From positions 620,001 through 684,000 of the forward strand of contig JACDOF010000001.1 in assembly GCA_017656235.1 (NCBI GenBank): a DNA stretch of 64,000 nucleotides, in the 5' to 3' direction. Origin of the DNA: Brevibacillus sp. (GTDB lineage Bacteria > Bacillota > Bacilli > Brevibacillales > Brevibacillaceae). Under the pieces are notes generated by a model. It saw nothing but the letters and a program-made list of their open reading frames with translations, did not search any database and was not told the DNA's origin. Positions 34,712-43,646 of this stretch are shown here, one piece after another (the first letter of the stretch is position 1; the number at the start of each line of letters is the position of its first letter). Position numbers and translations under genes: made by a program.

Positions 34712-35587
34712 CTACTCCATCCGCTTTCGCCGCTGTTTTGCCACTTCTTCCAGCGGCTGGTCGGTTGGATCGAACAGCCCGGTGTACTCTTCGGCATAAC
34801 TCAAGTGAGCAGTCGTCCGATGCCGCTCCCCCTCCCGATAGTAAACGATTTCTACCTCCCGCGCCGTGTTGGCGGCGGCGCCGAGCGCCTGAACGAACTG
34901 ACGGTACGTGGCGGTCTTCCGGCCTGCGATCTCTGTCACCACATCTCCAGCCTGCAAGCCTGCCTGTTCCGCCGGGCTATTGGGATACACTTCCAGCAAG
35001 TAGTTGCCGCTTACGCGCGATGGATCCAGCCCGATCTGTCTGATTTTGGCGGCAGTGGCAGTACAATTGCTCACACCCAGGCGCGGGTAGCCAAAGATTT
35101 CGTTTCGCAAATCAAGGCCCAATTCGATCACGTTTTTCAGGTTGAACAGCGACTGCCGCCAGCCCATTTCCCCTGACTCCCTGATCCACTGCATAAAGTC
35201 GTCTTGCGTGTACCCTTCCACTTCTACTGTTACTTTGCTCATCTCTTTGCACGCCTTGAGGCGAAAATGGGTGCGAATGCGGTATTCGCAGACGCTTCCG
35301 TTGGGAAGCAGCGGCCGGAAATGATCCTCCAATGACAACAGGAAAGGTTTAACACAGGCGACACAACGCGCTTCGTTGACCAAGTCTCCAATCACGATCC
35401 GAATGGTGTCACCTTCGGCCAATTCTTCTCGATCGCTGTCGATTGTCGCTACATCGGTCAGGTATGCATTCATTCCGGCGGGTGTGGCCAGGTAATACCA
35501 GATTGTTTCCGGTGGTGATTCGATGTACATGGCCACTCGTGCTCTTTGCCATGACGTGTCTGCCTCCAGACGTTCTGTTTGTGCCAT
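34712..35587 (-). CDS. SRPBCC-PDZ fusion protein (paralog 2)
   Basis: This 291-residue protein has the same layout as the product of 30,831-31,745. The N-terminal SRPBCC domain (YIESPPETIWYYLATPAGMN) ends in the helix GWRQSLFNLKNVIELGLDL. The C-terminal PDZ domain has SGNYLLEVYPNSPAEQAGLQ. The two clearly share ancestry by eye. No signal peptide is present. The ATG at 35587 has GGGAGGAAAAACCTG upstream. It is convergent with the Gfo/Idh gene; the intron now separates them. Confidence 0.8.
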   Translation of the reverse strand: MAQTERLEADTSWQRARVAMYIESPPETIWYYLATPAGMNAYLTDVATIDSDREELAEGDTIRIVIGDLVNEARCVACVKPFLLSLEDHFRPLLPNGSVCEYRIRTHFRLKACKEMSKVTVEVEGYTQDDFMQWIRESGEMGWRQSLFNLKNVIELGLDLRNEIFGYPRLGVSNCTATAAKIRQIGLDPSRVSGNYLLEVYPNSPAEQAGLQAGDVVTEIAGRKTATYRQFVQALGAAANTAREVEIVYYREGERHRTTAHLSYAEEYTGLFDPTDQPLEEVAKQRRKRME

Positions 35588-35681
35588 CAGGTTTTTCCTC
35601 CCGTTTTTCTTTCATTATTGGCTGAAGCGGGAGCGGATGACTCGGCTTTCCGTCTTCGGCGTCGGCAATAAACCCCGAGTA

Positions 35682-35706
35682 TTGACAGACAGCCCCCTTT
35701 TATAAT
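35682..35706 (+). promoter_or_regulatory. candidate promoter of the central operon, unusual spacing
   Basis: TTGACA (35,682-35,687) and TATAAT (35,701-35,706) are both perfect but only 13 bp apart. Such short spacing normally needs an activator that distorts DNA, as with MerR-type proteins, or the -35 is fortuitous. The ACP start lies 85 bp downstream. Confidence 0.5.
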
Positions 35707-35790
35707 GAGGGCAAAGATTTTCCGCCGGCGTTTGGAGCGATGAGCTGACCAGCAGAGGCACACTGGACGGGGAAACGGAAGGAGAGTGTA

Positions 35791-36030
35791 GTGGTGAAGG
35801 AGCAGATCCTGAAACTGATGAGCAACCAGGGGTGCGGCGTGCTTCCGCCGGAGCAGATCGGAGAAGAGAGCAAGATGTTCGAACTCGGGTTTGACTCACT
35901 GCGCTACATGGAACTTGTCGTTCTCCTGGAGGAGACGTTTGCAATCAGCTTCCCGGACGAGATGCTGGAAATCACGGCGGAAACGACCGCCGGAGATATT
36001 GTAAAGGCGGTTCAAGCGTGTCATGGCTGA
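35791..36030 (+). CDS. acyl carrier protein 1
   Basis: This 79-residue ACP has the phosphopantetheine site in ELGFDSLRYMELV (Ser near residue 36). It carries acyl or aminoacyl thioesters between enzymes of the pathway. The two candidate starts are GTG 35791 and GTG 35794, behind GGAAGGAGAGTG. It is the first gene of a long plus-strand operon and overlaps the GT2 gene by 8 bp. The next ligase gene is a candidate to load it. Confidence 0.88.
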   Translation: MVKEQILKLMSNQGCGVLPPEQIGEESKMFELGFDSLRYMELVVLLEETFAISFPDEMLEITAETTAGDIVKAVQACHG

Positions 36031-36916
36031 GATTTCCGTAGTCATCCCGGTCTACAATCAGGCGGACGCCCTTTCGTATACATTGGACGGGTTTACGGAA
36101 CAAGCAGGACCGTACCGGGACACGCCGATCATTGTCGTTGACGATGGGTCGGATGAACCGATTGAATCAGTGGTGCGCTCCTATACCGAACAACTGCCGC
36201 TAACCTACAAGCGGATCACGCGCAGCGGCCGGGCGAATGCGCGCAATCAAGGGGCGGCTCAAGTGGACGAGGGGATTGTCGTCTTTTGTGACGCCGATCG
36301 GATCCCTGCACCCGACTTTCTGATGGCTCATCATCAGGCCCATCTGCATGGGGGAGATCCGCTGGTAATCGGTCAGGTGCGGGAGATCTACGTCTCCAAC
36401 AGCGCGGCCCGGCGGGAAGAGATAGCGGCGATCTGCCGCACTCCCCGATTGCAGCGCGTTCCGCAGTACTGTCGTCTCGTCTATCAGATATATGACAGGT
36501 ATGGCAATCCGCAGGCGCAAATTCCGTGGATCAGCACGTTCAGCGGCAACATGTCCATTTCAAAAGCCCGGCTGGCACAGCTTGGCGGGTTTGACGAGAC
36601 CTTTCGGGAGTGGGGATTTGAGCATTTCGAGTTTGGCTACCGCGCGTTTTTGCAGGGAGTGCCGTTCCGTTACCAGTCAGAGGCGGTTAATATCCACCTT
36701 GCCCACCGCCGTTACGGTCCTTCCTACGAGGAACTGATTCGAAACAGCCACCGCCTTTTTCTTGAGAAACATCCCGATCCGGTAGTGGAAAGGTTTCTCG
36801 ACTTTATGCTGGGCCGACTTAGTTTGCAGGAACTGGCGGGCTGTGCTGCCGTCGGGCAGGAACAGCCGCTTTTCGCAAATGAACAGCCGCTGTACGTGCG
36901 GATCACCAACTTTTAA
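36023..36916 (+). CDS. glycosyltransferase family 2
   Basis: This 297-residue GT-A enzyme starts ISVVIPVYNQADALSYTL. It has VVDDGSDEP near residue 38, the acceptor or turn segment SGRANARNQGA, and VFCDADRIP near 88, the DxD metal/UDP-sugar motif. The C-terminal part (GFDETFREWGFEHFEFGYRA) resembles the galactosyltransferase-like GT2/GT7 C-domain. It would transfer a sugar to a cluster product or carrier-bound intermediate. The ATG at 36023 lies within the end of the ACP gene. Confidence 0.85.
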   Translation: MAEISVVIPVYNQADALSYTLDGFTEQAGPYRDTPIIVVDDGSDEPIESVVRSYTEQLPLTYKRITRSGRANARNQGAAQVDEGIVVFCDADRIPAPDFLMAHHQAHLHGGDPLVIGQVREIYVSNSAARREEIAAICRTPRLQRVPQYCRLVYQIYDRYGNPQAQIPWISTFSGNMSISKARLAQLGGFDETFREWGFEHFEFGYRAFLQGVPFRYQSEAVNIHLAHRRYGPSYEELIRNSHRLFLEKHPDPVVERFLDFMLGRLSLQELAGCAAVGQEQPLFANEQPLYVRITNF

Positions 36917-36930
36917 TGGAGGACTAGCCG

Positions 36931-38388
36931 GTGGATACGGATCGTTTTTTCTCAACCATACGGAATCATGACGGTATTTGTTTGCTTGATCCGATGAGCG
37001 GCGATCGCTCCTATCAACAGGTTGTGCAGCTTGCCGAAGAGAACAGCGCCGCCCTGCATCGTCTGGGGCTGAGCGAAAAGACAAGCGGGCGACAGGCGGT
37101 AGCAATTGACATCAATCTCGGCTGGCGTTCCGTGCCGGTACTCCTGTCAGCGCTGATGAGCCGGATGACGGTCGTGCCGCTTGACCTGAACCAGATCGGA
37201 CGAGCAAAACGAATTGCGGAAGAGATAAAACCGGCGCTCGTCTTTGATCGCGGCAACGTGGACGGAGAGGGCCGCATCTGTGTGTCTCGCATCCCGCTCA
37301 TAACCGTACGCAAGCGCTGCGATCTGGAGGAGGTTGCGTTCATCCTCTACACGTCCGGAACAGGTGGTTCCCCCAAGGGAGTGATGCTGACAGAGCGCAA
37401 TATATGGTCCAACGTTGCCGCGATCCAGGCGTATTCGCAGTTTCGTCCGGCGGACAGGCTGCTGATCGTCCGCCCGCTTACCCACTCGTCGGCGGTGACA
37501 GGAGAACTGCTAACCGGGTTGTGGGCAGGCAGCGCCATGTACATCAAGGAACCGGCAGTCTCGCCTTTGGCCGTGCTCAGGCAGATCAGCCGTCTCGGCA
37601 TCACACTGTTGGGAGCCACTCCCACTCTTTTGTCCCGTTTTGGCCATTTTGGCGACCGTTTTCATCTTGGCGGACTGCGCCGCCTGATCGTAAGTGGGGA
37701 AACGCCGCTTCCGGCTCAGATTGCCCGCATCCGGGCAGCCTTTCCGCAGGCGGAGGTGTGGCACGCTTACGGACTGACAGAGGCATCGCCGCGAGTAAGC
37801 TGCCTGACTGATACTCTTACGGAGCAGAACTGCCGATGCGTGGGCCGACCGCTTGACCAGGTCTCGCTCTGTGTTGTTGATGAAAAGGGGCAGCCAGTGC
37901 CGGATGGAACGGAAGGAGAACTGCTCGTCAGCGGACCAAACGTGATGAAGGGCTATTATATGGACCGGCGGGCGACTGAAGCGAGGATGATTGATGGGTG
38001 GCTTCGCACCAGCGATCGTGCCCGTATCGTGGACGGCATGCTTTACATACTTGGCCGAGCAGATCAGGTGCTGATACGCGCCGGCATGAACATCCACCCC
38101 CAGGAAATCGAGGACCTGCTGCTGACCTGCCCGGGGGTGCGGGAGGTGGTGGTGTTTGGAACCGCTGATGGCACGAACGGTCACAAGATTCACGCCTGGG
38201 TGGCAGCGGATGAAGGTGTCAGGGAGAAGGATTTGTTCAGGCATCTGGCTGAAACGGCAAGTGAACCGCGTCTGTGGCCGGATGTGATCCAGATGAAGAA
38301 ACACTTGGCCAAGACTCCATCGGGAAAACTGATTCGGCCGGAAATGGCCGAAGATTCTGCATCATCGGGAAAGAGGGTGATCCTGTGA
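36931..38388 (+). CDS. AMP-dependent acyl/aryl ligase
   Basis: This 485-residue member of the ANL superfamily activates a carboxylic acid as an acyl-adenylate. The P-loop YTSGTGGSPKGVM lies near residue 140. WHAYGLTEASPR is near 280, WLRTSDRARI near 358 and GRADQVLIRAGMNIHPQEIED near 374. The lysine motif KTPSGKLIR is near the C-terminus. No Asp is seen at the amino-acid-binding position of NRPS domains, so an acyl or aryl acid is more likely than an amino acid. The GTG at 36931 follows TGGAGGACTAGCCG. Its neighbour ACP1 is the probable acceptor. Confidence 0.85.
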   Translation: MDTDRFFSTIRNHDGICLLDPMSGDRSYQQVVQLAEENSAALHRLGLSEKTSGRQAVAIDINLGWRSVPVLLSALMSRMTVVPLDLNQIGRAKRIAEEIKPALVFDRGNVDGEGRICVSRIPLITVRKRCDLEEVAFILYTSGTGGSPKGVMLTERNIWSNVAAIQAYSQFRPADRLLIVRPLTHSSAVTGELLTGLWAGSAMYIKEPAVSPLAVLRQISRLGITLLGATPTLLSRFGHFGDRFHLGGLRRLIVSGETPLPAQIARIRAAFPQAEVWHAYGLTEASPRVSCLTDTLTEQNCRCVGRPLDQVSLCVVDEKGQPVPDGTEGELLVSGPNVMKGYYMDRRATEARMIDGWLRTSDRARIVDGMLYILGRADQVLIRAGMNIHPQEIEDLLLTCPGVREVVVFGTADGTNGHKIHAWVAADEGVREKDLFRHLAETASEPRLWPDVIQMKKHLAKTPSGKLIRPEMAEDSASSGKRVIL

Positions 38389-39728
38389 ATGTTTCGAGCA
38401 TGCCCTACCGCGTACTGCATCCTTTCACGTACATGGACGATCCCCGCACGCTCACCGTGGGAGCCATGCATCAGCAGTACGTCTGTTTAAAAGGTGGCAA
38501 AGGCTCCTGGGTATACGATGACAATGGCAACTCGTACCTCTATCTGACGACAGCCGTTCCGACGCTCGGCCTTGGGGACGAGCGGGTGCTGGAGCGGATC
38601 TTGGATCAGTACAAGACACTTAGTTTTGCCTCTACCTGTGCTCAAAGCCACAGCCTGGTGCAGCCGTTGGCGGAAAAGCTGCTGGCGTTGGCCGACGGGC
38701 CGTTTGCGGCCGTCTTCTTTGCAAACGATGGATCCGGAGCGGTGGAGACCGGCATGAAACTGGCCCGACAGTACTGGATGCGCAGAGGAAAGCCGAGCCG
38801 CACCAAGTTTGTATCCCTTGCCGGCAGTTATCACGGGACTACTTTTGGTGCCGGAGCGGTGACGCACATGGGCATACGGGAACAGTTCGGTCCCACCCTG
38901 CCGGGATGTCTCCAGGCACCGGCGCCGAACCTATTCCACCCGCCGGTGGAGGGAGAGGAAGAGTCAGTCGTAAGGTACTGTCTGGATCAGTTGGAAGCAC
39001 TGATTGTGCGGGAAGGGGCGGAGACAATCGCCGCCATCCTGATTGAACCGATCCAGGGGGTAAATGGCGTGGTATTGTTTCCGGATGACTACTGGCAGGG
39101 GTTGGTCAAACTGATCCGGCATTACGGAATCCTGCTGATCGCGGATGAAGTGGCGACCGGCGTGGGGCGAACCGGACACTGGCTGGCCAGTCACCGCTAT
39201 CGGCTGGAACCGGATCTGCTGATCCTCTCCAAGGGGTTGACAGGCGGTTATTTCCCGATGGGGGCCACCCTGATCTCCCGTCACATCATGGAGACGCTGT
39301 ACACTGGTGGAGGCATTTTCCTGCACGGGTCGACCATGTGCGGCCATCCAGTCGGATGTGCGGCCGCCTTGAGCGTACTGACGATTATGGAGCAGGAGCG
39401 GTTGGTTGAGCGCGCCGACACGCTGGGGTCCTGGATGCTGGCGGAATGGCGCAGGATGTTGAAGGATCATCCGCAGGTCGGGGAGATTCGCGGCATGGGC
39501 ATGATGTTGGCGATTGAGTTCGTCTCTGACCAAGCCAGTCGCCGTCCGGTCACCTCGGAATGGGCCCAGTCGTTCACGCGGCAGCTGCGCAGCGAGGGCA
39601 TTCTTGGGAACTTCTTCAACAGCACCTTGGCCATGTTTCCGCCGCTTACCCTGACCGAGAAAGAAGCGGAGTTTGTGGTACACGGCGTGGTTCAGGCCGT
39701 ACATCGGGCCGGGAGGTGCAGTCGATGA
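38385..39728 (+). CDS. class III PLP aminotransferase
   Basis: This 447-residue fold-type I enzyme has SLAGSYHGTTFGAGAVTH near residue 145, LIADEVATGVGRTGHW near 252 (PLP-binding Asp) and LLILSKGLTGGYFPMGA near 281, whose Lys forms the Schiff base. Class III enzymes use amino groups distant from the carboxylate, such as omega-amino acids or amino sugars. It could form or use an omega-amino acyl unit. The GTG at 38385 overlaps the ligase stop by 4 bp. Confidence 0.88.
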   Translation: MNVSSMPYRVLHPFTYMDDPRTLTVGAMHQQYVCLKGGKGSWVYDDNGNSYLYLTTAVPTLGLGDERVLERILDQYKTLSFASTCAQSHSLVQPLAEKLLALADGPFAAVFFANDGSGAVETGMKLARQYWMRRGKPSRTKFVSLAGSYHGTTFGAGAVTHMGIREQFGPTLPGCLQAPAPNLFHPPVEGEEESVVRYCLDQLEALIVREGAETIAAILIEPIQGVNGVVLFPDDYWQGLVKLIRHYGILLIADEVATGVGRTGHWLASHRYRLEPDLLILSKGLTGGYFPMGATLISRHIMETLYTGGGIFLHGSTMCGHPVGCAAALSVLTIMEQERLVERADTLGSWMLAEWRRMLKDHPQVGEIRGMGMMLAIEFVSDQASRRPVTSEWAQSFTRQLRSEGILGNFFNSTLAMFPPLTLTEKEAEFVVHGVVQAVHRAGRCSR

Positions 39729-40492
39729 CGACGAATGAAGCGTGGAAGTCATTCTTCACAGAAGAGTACCTTGCGTTTTCTCAGGCGATTCTGACACCGG
39801 AAAGAACCGACAGGGAAGTGGATCAGATTATCCGGCTCTTGCAGCTGCCCAAAGGGGCGAGAATCCTCGACCTGGGGTGCGGCCAGGGACGAATCGCGGT
39901 GCCGTTGGCGCAAAGGGGCTACGCGGTAACTGGCTACGATGGATCACCTATCCTGCTTGAGGCCGCCAGAGAACGGGCTTCGTCCGCTGGGGTGGAGGTG
40001 GAGTTCGTCGAGGGTGACATGCGCCAGCTTTCGTATACGGAAACATTTGATGCCGTCCTCAACATGGGGACCGCGTTCGGCTACGTGCGCGAAGAGCAGG
40101 AAGATGCAGAGATTCTGCGGCGCATCCAGCGGGCATTGAGAGAAGGCGGGCAGTTTCTGCAGGATACGGAAAACAGAGAATTTCGGCTGCGCAGATTGAT
40201 GCCCCGCACCTGGGAAGAGATGAATGGCCAGCCTGTCCTGTCAGAACGGCAGTTTGACTGTGCGAGCGGCAGGTGGCGGGAGCGGATTTTCTGGCAGCGC
40301 GGCAGTGCAACCCGGGAGACGGTATTGGATCTCCGGTTGTATGCTGCTACGGAACTGGTGCGCATGACACGGGAGGCAGGCCTTTCTGTACAGGCGGTCT
40401 ACGGTGGATTGGATCAATCGCCGCTGACCATAGACAGTCCGCGGCTGGTCGTCTGGTCGCGAAAGCCAGCAAAGGGGGGAAACTCTGGATGA
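39725..40492 (+). CDS. SAM-dependent methyltransferase 1
   Basis: This 255-residue class I methyltransferase has the SAM motif ILDLGCGQGRIAVPLAQRG near residue 46, the acidic end of beta 2 in VTGYDGSP, and motif II FDAVLNMGTAFGY near 110. The substrate is unknown. It overlaps the aminotransferase gene by 4 bp, with the ATG at 39725, and the cupin gene by 4 bp, so its synthesis is probably coupled to both. Confidence 0.85.
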   Translation: MTTNEAWKSFFTEEYLAFSQAILTPERTDREVDQIIRLLQLPKGARILDLGCGQGRIAVPLAQRGYAVTGYDGSPILLEAARERASSAGVEVEFVEGDMRQLSYTETFDAVLNMGTAFGYVREEQEDAEILRRIQRALREGGQFLQDTENREFRLRRLMPRTWEEMNGQPVLSERQFDCASGRWRERIFWQRGSATRETVLDLRLYAATELVRMTREAGLSVQAVYGGLDQSPLTIDSPRLVVWSRKPAKGGNSG

Positions 40493-40839
40493 AACCGGAA
40501 AAAAAGCATCTGATCATACCGGCGGAAGAGATGTGCTGGGAGCCGGGTATCTACGAAAACACGGAGATGTGTTATCTGTGGCATGACGAGAAGACGGGAA
40601 AGCGGGCCTTTTTATTGAAGATGCACCCCGGCAGCATGATCCCGATGCACGATCACCCGCAGCGGGAGATCGCCTGGCTTTTGGAGGGAGAAGTGCGTCT
40701 GGGGGAAGACAGGATGAAGGCAGGTGATTTCTTGACTGCCGGATTGGGCGAGTTCCACGATGTCTACACAGAGACAGGCTGCGTGTTCTTTCTGTTTATT
40801 GATGAAGATGTGACGGCTGCCGCAGGTGTTGACACTTGA
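40489..40839 (+). CDS. cupin-domain protein
   Basis: This 116-residue protein is a single cupin barrel of the ChrR type. The first metal motif includes MHPGSMIPMHDHPQREIAWLLEG near residues 44-66, with two or three His. The second motif is less perfect (GLGEFHDVYTE). It could be a small dioxygenase, an isomerase or a binding protein. The ATG at 40489 overlaps the methyltransferase stop. Confidence 0.75.
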   Translation: MKPEKKHLIIPAEEMCWEPGIYENTEMCYLWHDEKTGKRAFLLKMHPGSMIPMHDHPQREIAWLLEGEVRLGEDRMKAGDFLTAGLGEFHDVYTETGCVFFLFIDEDVTAAAGVDT

Positions 40840-41342
40840 ATCTGAAAGATCTTATGTCGCTGCTGCCCCAACAGGCGCCGTTCCGTTTTGTCGACGAAGT
40901 GACCTGCTATCGGCAGGGACAACTGCTGGAGGCGACTTTTACGGCTGCTCCCATCCGCGACAACTTTGGCCATCCTCCCTTTTTTCCGGAAACCTGCCTG
41001 ATGGAGGGACTGGCTCAGGCGACCGTCATCTTCACCCAGTTGGAGACGGAACCGCTGCGAGAGGGAGAACTGCCGCTCCTGGGGAGCATCGAAACCCGAA
41101 TCGCCCGCACTGTTTTATGGAACGAACAGTTAACTTATCAGATACGTCCAATTCGCATGATGAAGCGGCGGGCGATTCTGGAGGGAGCTGTATACGGGCG
41201 AAGAAGCGGACAGACGGTTCAATCCGTCCCGGAAGATCGGGGCAGCCTGGCTGCGACGGCTGTCGTGGGCGTGGTTATTGCCAGCAGCAGCCTGCTTCAG
41301 CAGGAGGTACGACCTGGGGAAGCGAGGGAACACCGTGAGTGA
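40836..41342 (+). CDS. hotdog-fold 3-hydroxyacyl-ACP dehydratase-like protein 1
   Basis: This 168-residue protein resembles FabZ. LLPQQAPFRFVDEV at the N-terminus matches the FabZ LPHRYPFLLVDRV region, and GHPPFFPETCLMEGLAQA near residue 46 is the equivalent of the catalytic HFPGxPxMPG...EALAQ helix, with His and Glu retained. The C-terminal 40 residues are non-conserved. It would dehydrate 3-hydroxyacyl thioesters or serve as a partner of the second dehydratase. The TTG at 40836 overlaps the cupin stop by 4 bp. Confidence 0.75.
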   Translation: MNLKDLMSLLPQQAPFRFVDEVTCYRQGQLLEATFTAAPIRDNFGHPPFFPETCLMEGLAQATVIFTQLETEPLREGELPLLGSIETRIARTVLWNEQLTYQIRPIRMMKRRAILEGAVYGRRSGQTVQSVPEDRGSLAATAVVGVVIASSSLLQQEVRPGEAREHRE

Positions 41343-42411
41343 AGCGGATCGACAAACACTCTTTAACGATCTGTATCATCGGGCATACGATTGCGCTGCT
41401 GTTTATACGGCACACCGCATCTATACCTGCATGAAGCAGGGGGGCGTCTCCTTTCCCGCAGACGGGATGAGGGTCAGTCAGATTCTGGAGAGTCTGTCCG
41501 CGATAGCGGAGAGGAGAGATGATGTCTTCTGGGCGCTTGGGTTTCTTACCCAGCAGCAGGTCCTGACCGCAAACGGCAGCAATCTGTATCCCGGACCGAA
41601 GGCCGAGCAGGCAGGCCTGGAGGCATGGCAATTCCTCCCACACGTCGTCGTACAGCCGACCAAGACGCTGATCGACCTGGTGAGCGAAAGGTGGCTGGAT
41701 CTGGTCGCCGGACGAAGCCGCTCCGTGCCCGTGCTGCGTGACAGCGAAGGACGGCGAGTCTGGACCGCCTACTTTCACAACCGTCACGACTTGTACGCAC
41801 CACTCAACCAGTGGGCGGCGGAAAAGCTGGCGGACCTGCTTGAAGCAGAGAGAGGAAGCGTACTCGAACTGGGTGCAGGACATGGTTCCGCAGCAGCTTC
41901 ATTGCTGGCGGAGTGTGCGCTGCGCAGGATCCGTATCCCTGACTACACCTTGTCCGACGTGAATCTTTCGCTCCTCGCCCAAACAGCTGGCAAGCTGAGC
42001 AATCGGTACAAGCAGACAAGCTTTGTCACCCGGTACGTCAATGTAAATCGTCTCGACCAACTGGAGATGGAGCAGTTCAGCTACATTTACGCCGTCGACG
42101 TGATGAGCTGGGCGCACGACCTGGCGGAAGTGGCAGCTCGTCTGCGTACGCTGCTCAAGCCGGGTGGCGCGGCGGTCGTGGCCGAATTTGTCCGTCAGAA
42201 CCCGGGAAGCAAGCTGTTTCAGGAGTTTTTCTATTCGCTTGTCCCGGGGATTCGCCGCATGCGGTCGGAAGGAGAACTGTCCGTCCGGTTCGGTTTCGCC
42301 ACGTTACCGGAGTGGCAGCAGGCGTTCAGTCGTGCCGGTTTTCGCCGGTCGATCGTATTCGCCAATCCTGGCGGTTCGACCAAAGCAGCTGTAATCGTGG
42401 GGGTGCGCTGA
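41335..42411 (+). CDS. SAM-dependent methyltransferase 2
   Basis: This 358-residue protein has an N-terminal helical region of about 170 residues, probably a dimerisation or substrate domain. The methyltransferase fold follows: SVLELGAGHGSAAASLLAE near residue 178 binds SAM, and YIYAVDVMSWAHDL and LKPGGAAVVAEFVR follow. The layout resembles O-methyltransferases and polyketide C-methyltransferases. The GTG at 41335 overlaps the dehydratase gene by 8 bp. Confidence 0.8.
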   Translation: MSEADRQTLFNDLYHRAYDCAAVYTAHRIYTCMKQGGVSFPADGMRVSQILESLSAIAERRDDVFWALGFLTQQQVLTANGSNLYPGPKAEQAGLEAWQFLPHVVVQPTKTLIDLVSERWLDLVAGRSRSVPVLRDSEGRRVWTAYFHNRHDLYAPLNQWAAEKLADLLEAERGSVLELGAGHGSAAASLLAECALRRIRIPDYTLSDVNLSLLAQTAGKLSNRYKQTSFVTRYVNVNRLDQLEMEQFSYIYAVDVMSWAHDLAEVAARLRTLLKPGGAAVVAEFVRQNPGSKLFQEFFYSLVPGIRRMRSEGELSVRFGFATLPEWQQAFSRAGFRRSIVFANPGGSTKAAVIVGVR

Positions 42412-42413
42412 AA

Positions 42414-42824
42414 ATGAAAGCGGAGCAACTACTTGGATACCGCAAGCCGTGGGTGCTGGTGGACAACGTCCTTACGTTGAAAGGGAATGACCGAATCGTA
42501 GCGCAAAAACTGATCACGAGCAGCGATTACTTTCTGCAGGGCCACTTTCCCCAGTACAGCATTTATCCCGGCATGCTGGTGATTGAAGGTTTGAAACAGT
42601 CGGCTGAACTGTTGTTTGCCCTGACCGCACAAGCCCCGCCGGGACGAGTGCGGATCCGTTCCCTTACCGCCCGTTTTGCCAAACCATTGGAGCCGGGTGA
42701 CACGGTTACGTTTGACGTCATGCGGCTGTCCGGGGAGGAGGGTCTGGTGCTCACCGGACGCGCTGCGGTTGCCGGAGAGGATGTGGTTCGGGCTCGTTTT
42801 ACGATGGAAAAGGAGGATTGCTGA
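42414..42824 (+). CDS. hotdog-fold 3-hydroxyacyl-ACP dehydratase-like protein 2
   Basis: This 136-residue FabZ-like protein has the active-site segment YFLQGHFPQYSIYPGMLVIEGLKQSAELL near residue 42, with the catalytic His and Glu in place. It starts two bp after the methyltransferase stop, with ATG 42414, and overlaps the next gene by 1 bp. Two short hotdog proteins in one operon are typical of aryl-polyene and other highly reducing type II systems, where the pair acts on carrier-bound polyketides. Confidence 0.82.
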   Translation: MKAEQLLGYRKPWVLVDNVLTLKGNDRIVAQKLITSSDYFLQGHFPQYSIYPGMLVIEGLKQSAELLFALTAQAPPGRVRIRSLTARFAKPLEPGDTVTFDVMRLSGEEGLVLTGRAAVAGEDVVRARFTMEKEDC

Positions 42825-43642
42825 TGTCACAGGAACGGCTCGTTGAACTTCACGACCAGGGAAAGTTGGCGGGTGTTCTCCATCTTCCTCCGCCGACGAT
42901 GCGGCCCTGTCCGATCGTCATCTACTGCCCCGGCAAAAACGGTGAACGCTATGAGGTGCACCGTCTGGCAGTCAAGTTCGCACGCCGCCTGGCTTCACGC
43001 GGTATCGCCTTCCTGCGCTTCGATTACTACGGCCTGGGATTGAGTGACGGCGAGTACCATCAGATGACCACAACCACCAAACTGTCCAATGTGCTGAGCG
43101 CGTACCAGTATGTGAGAACGCTGACAGAGATTCGCCATCATCAAATCGCCTATCTCGGCTTTAGCGACGGTGCGCGGATCGCCCTGATGGCCGCCAACCG
43201 CAGCAATGTTTCCAAACTGGTGCTGTGGAGTCCGCTGTTGAACGAATACGCCGGCAACATGCCCAATCGCAGGCAGCCCCGGTTCCATCGCCATCCGCTT
43301 TACCCGGAATACCTGGTCATGCCATGGGCAGGCCTATGGGTAGGAATGGGGTTCTATCAGGATTTGAAAGGAATCGACATCGAGGGGGAACTGAATCGTT
43401 TTCAGGGAGAATCGCTGATCGTCTACGGCGATGATGATCCATTGATCGAAGAAGAGTTCAGCCATATACAGGTACAAAACTATGCGCTGTACCAGCAGTC
43501 GGCACGCAACCAACTGGTGGTGGTGAAGGGGGCGGGTCACTTGTTTACATCCTTGCTGTTTGAGCAGCGGTTGATGAACGAATCAACGCGGTGGCTCCAA
43601 AAGGCGTTTCAGTTGACATCCGTTCCCACGGAGGGGATGTGA
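42824..43642 (+). CDS. alpha/beta hydrolase 1
   Basis: This 272-residue protein has the alpha/beta hydrolase fold. IVIYCPGKNGERYE forms the oxyanion region, and AYLGFSDGARIAL near residue 111 is the nucleophile elbow GxSxG with the Ser intact. The acid Asp is probably in YGDDDPLIEEE, and the His in VKGAGHLFTSL near 240. It resembles serine aminopeptidases, esterases and type II thioesterases. The ATG at 42824 follows AAGGAGGATTGCTG. It may release or proofread a thioester. Confidence 0.8.
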   Translation: MSQERLVELHDQGKLAGVLHLPPPTMRPCPIVIYCPGKNGERYEVHRLAVKFARRLASRGIAFLRFDYYGLGLSDGEYHQMTTTTKLSNVLSAYQYVRTLTEIRHHQIAYLGFSDGARIALMAANRSNVSKLVLWSPLLNEYAGNMPNRRQPRFHRHPLYPEYLVMPWAGLWVGMGFYQDLKGIDIEGELNRFQGESLIVYGDDDPLIEEEFSHIQVQNYALYQQSARNQLVVVKGAGHLFTSLLFEQRLMNESTRWLQKAFQLTSVPTEGM

Positions 43643-43646
43643 CGGC

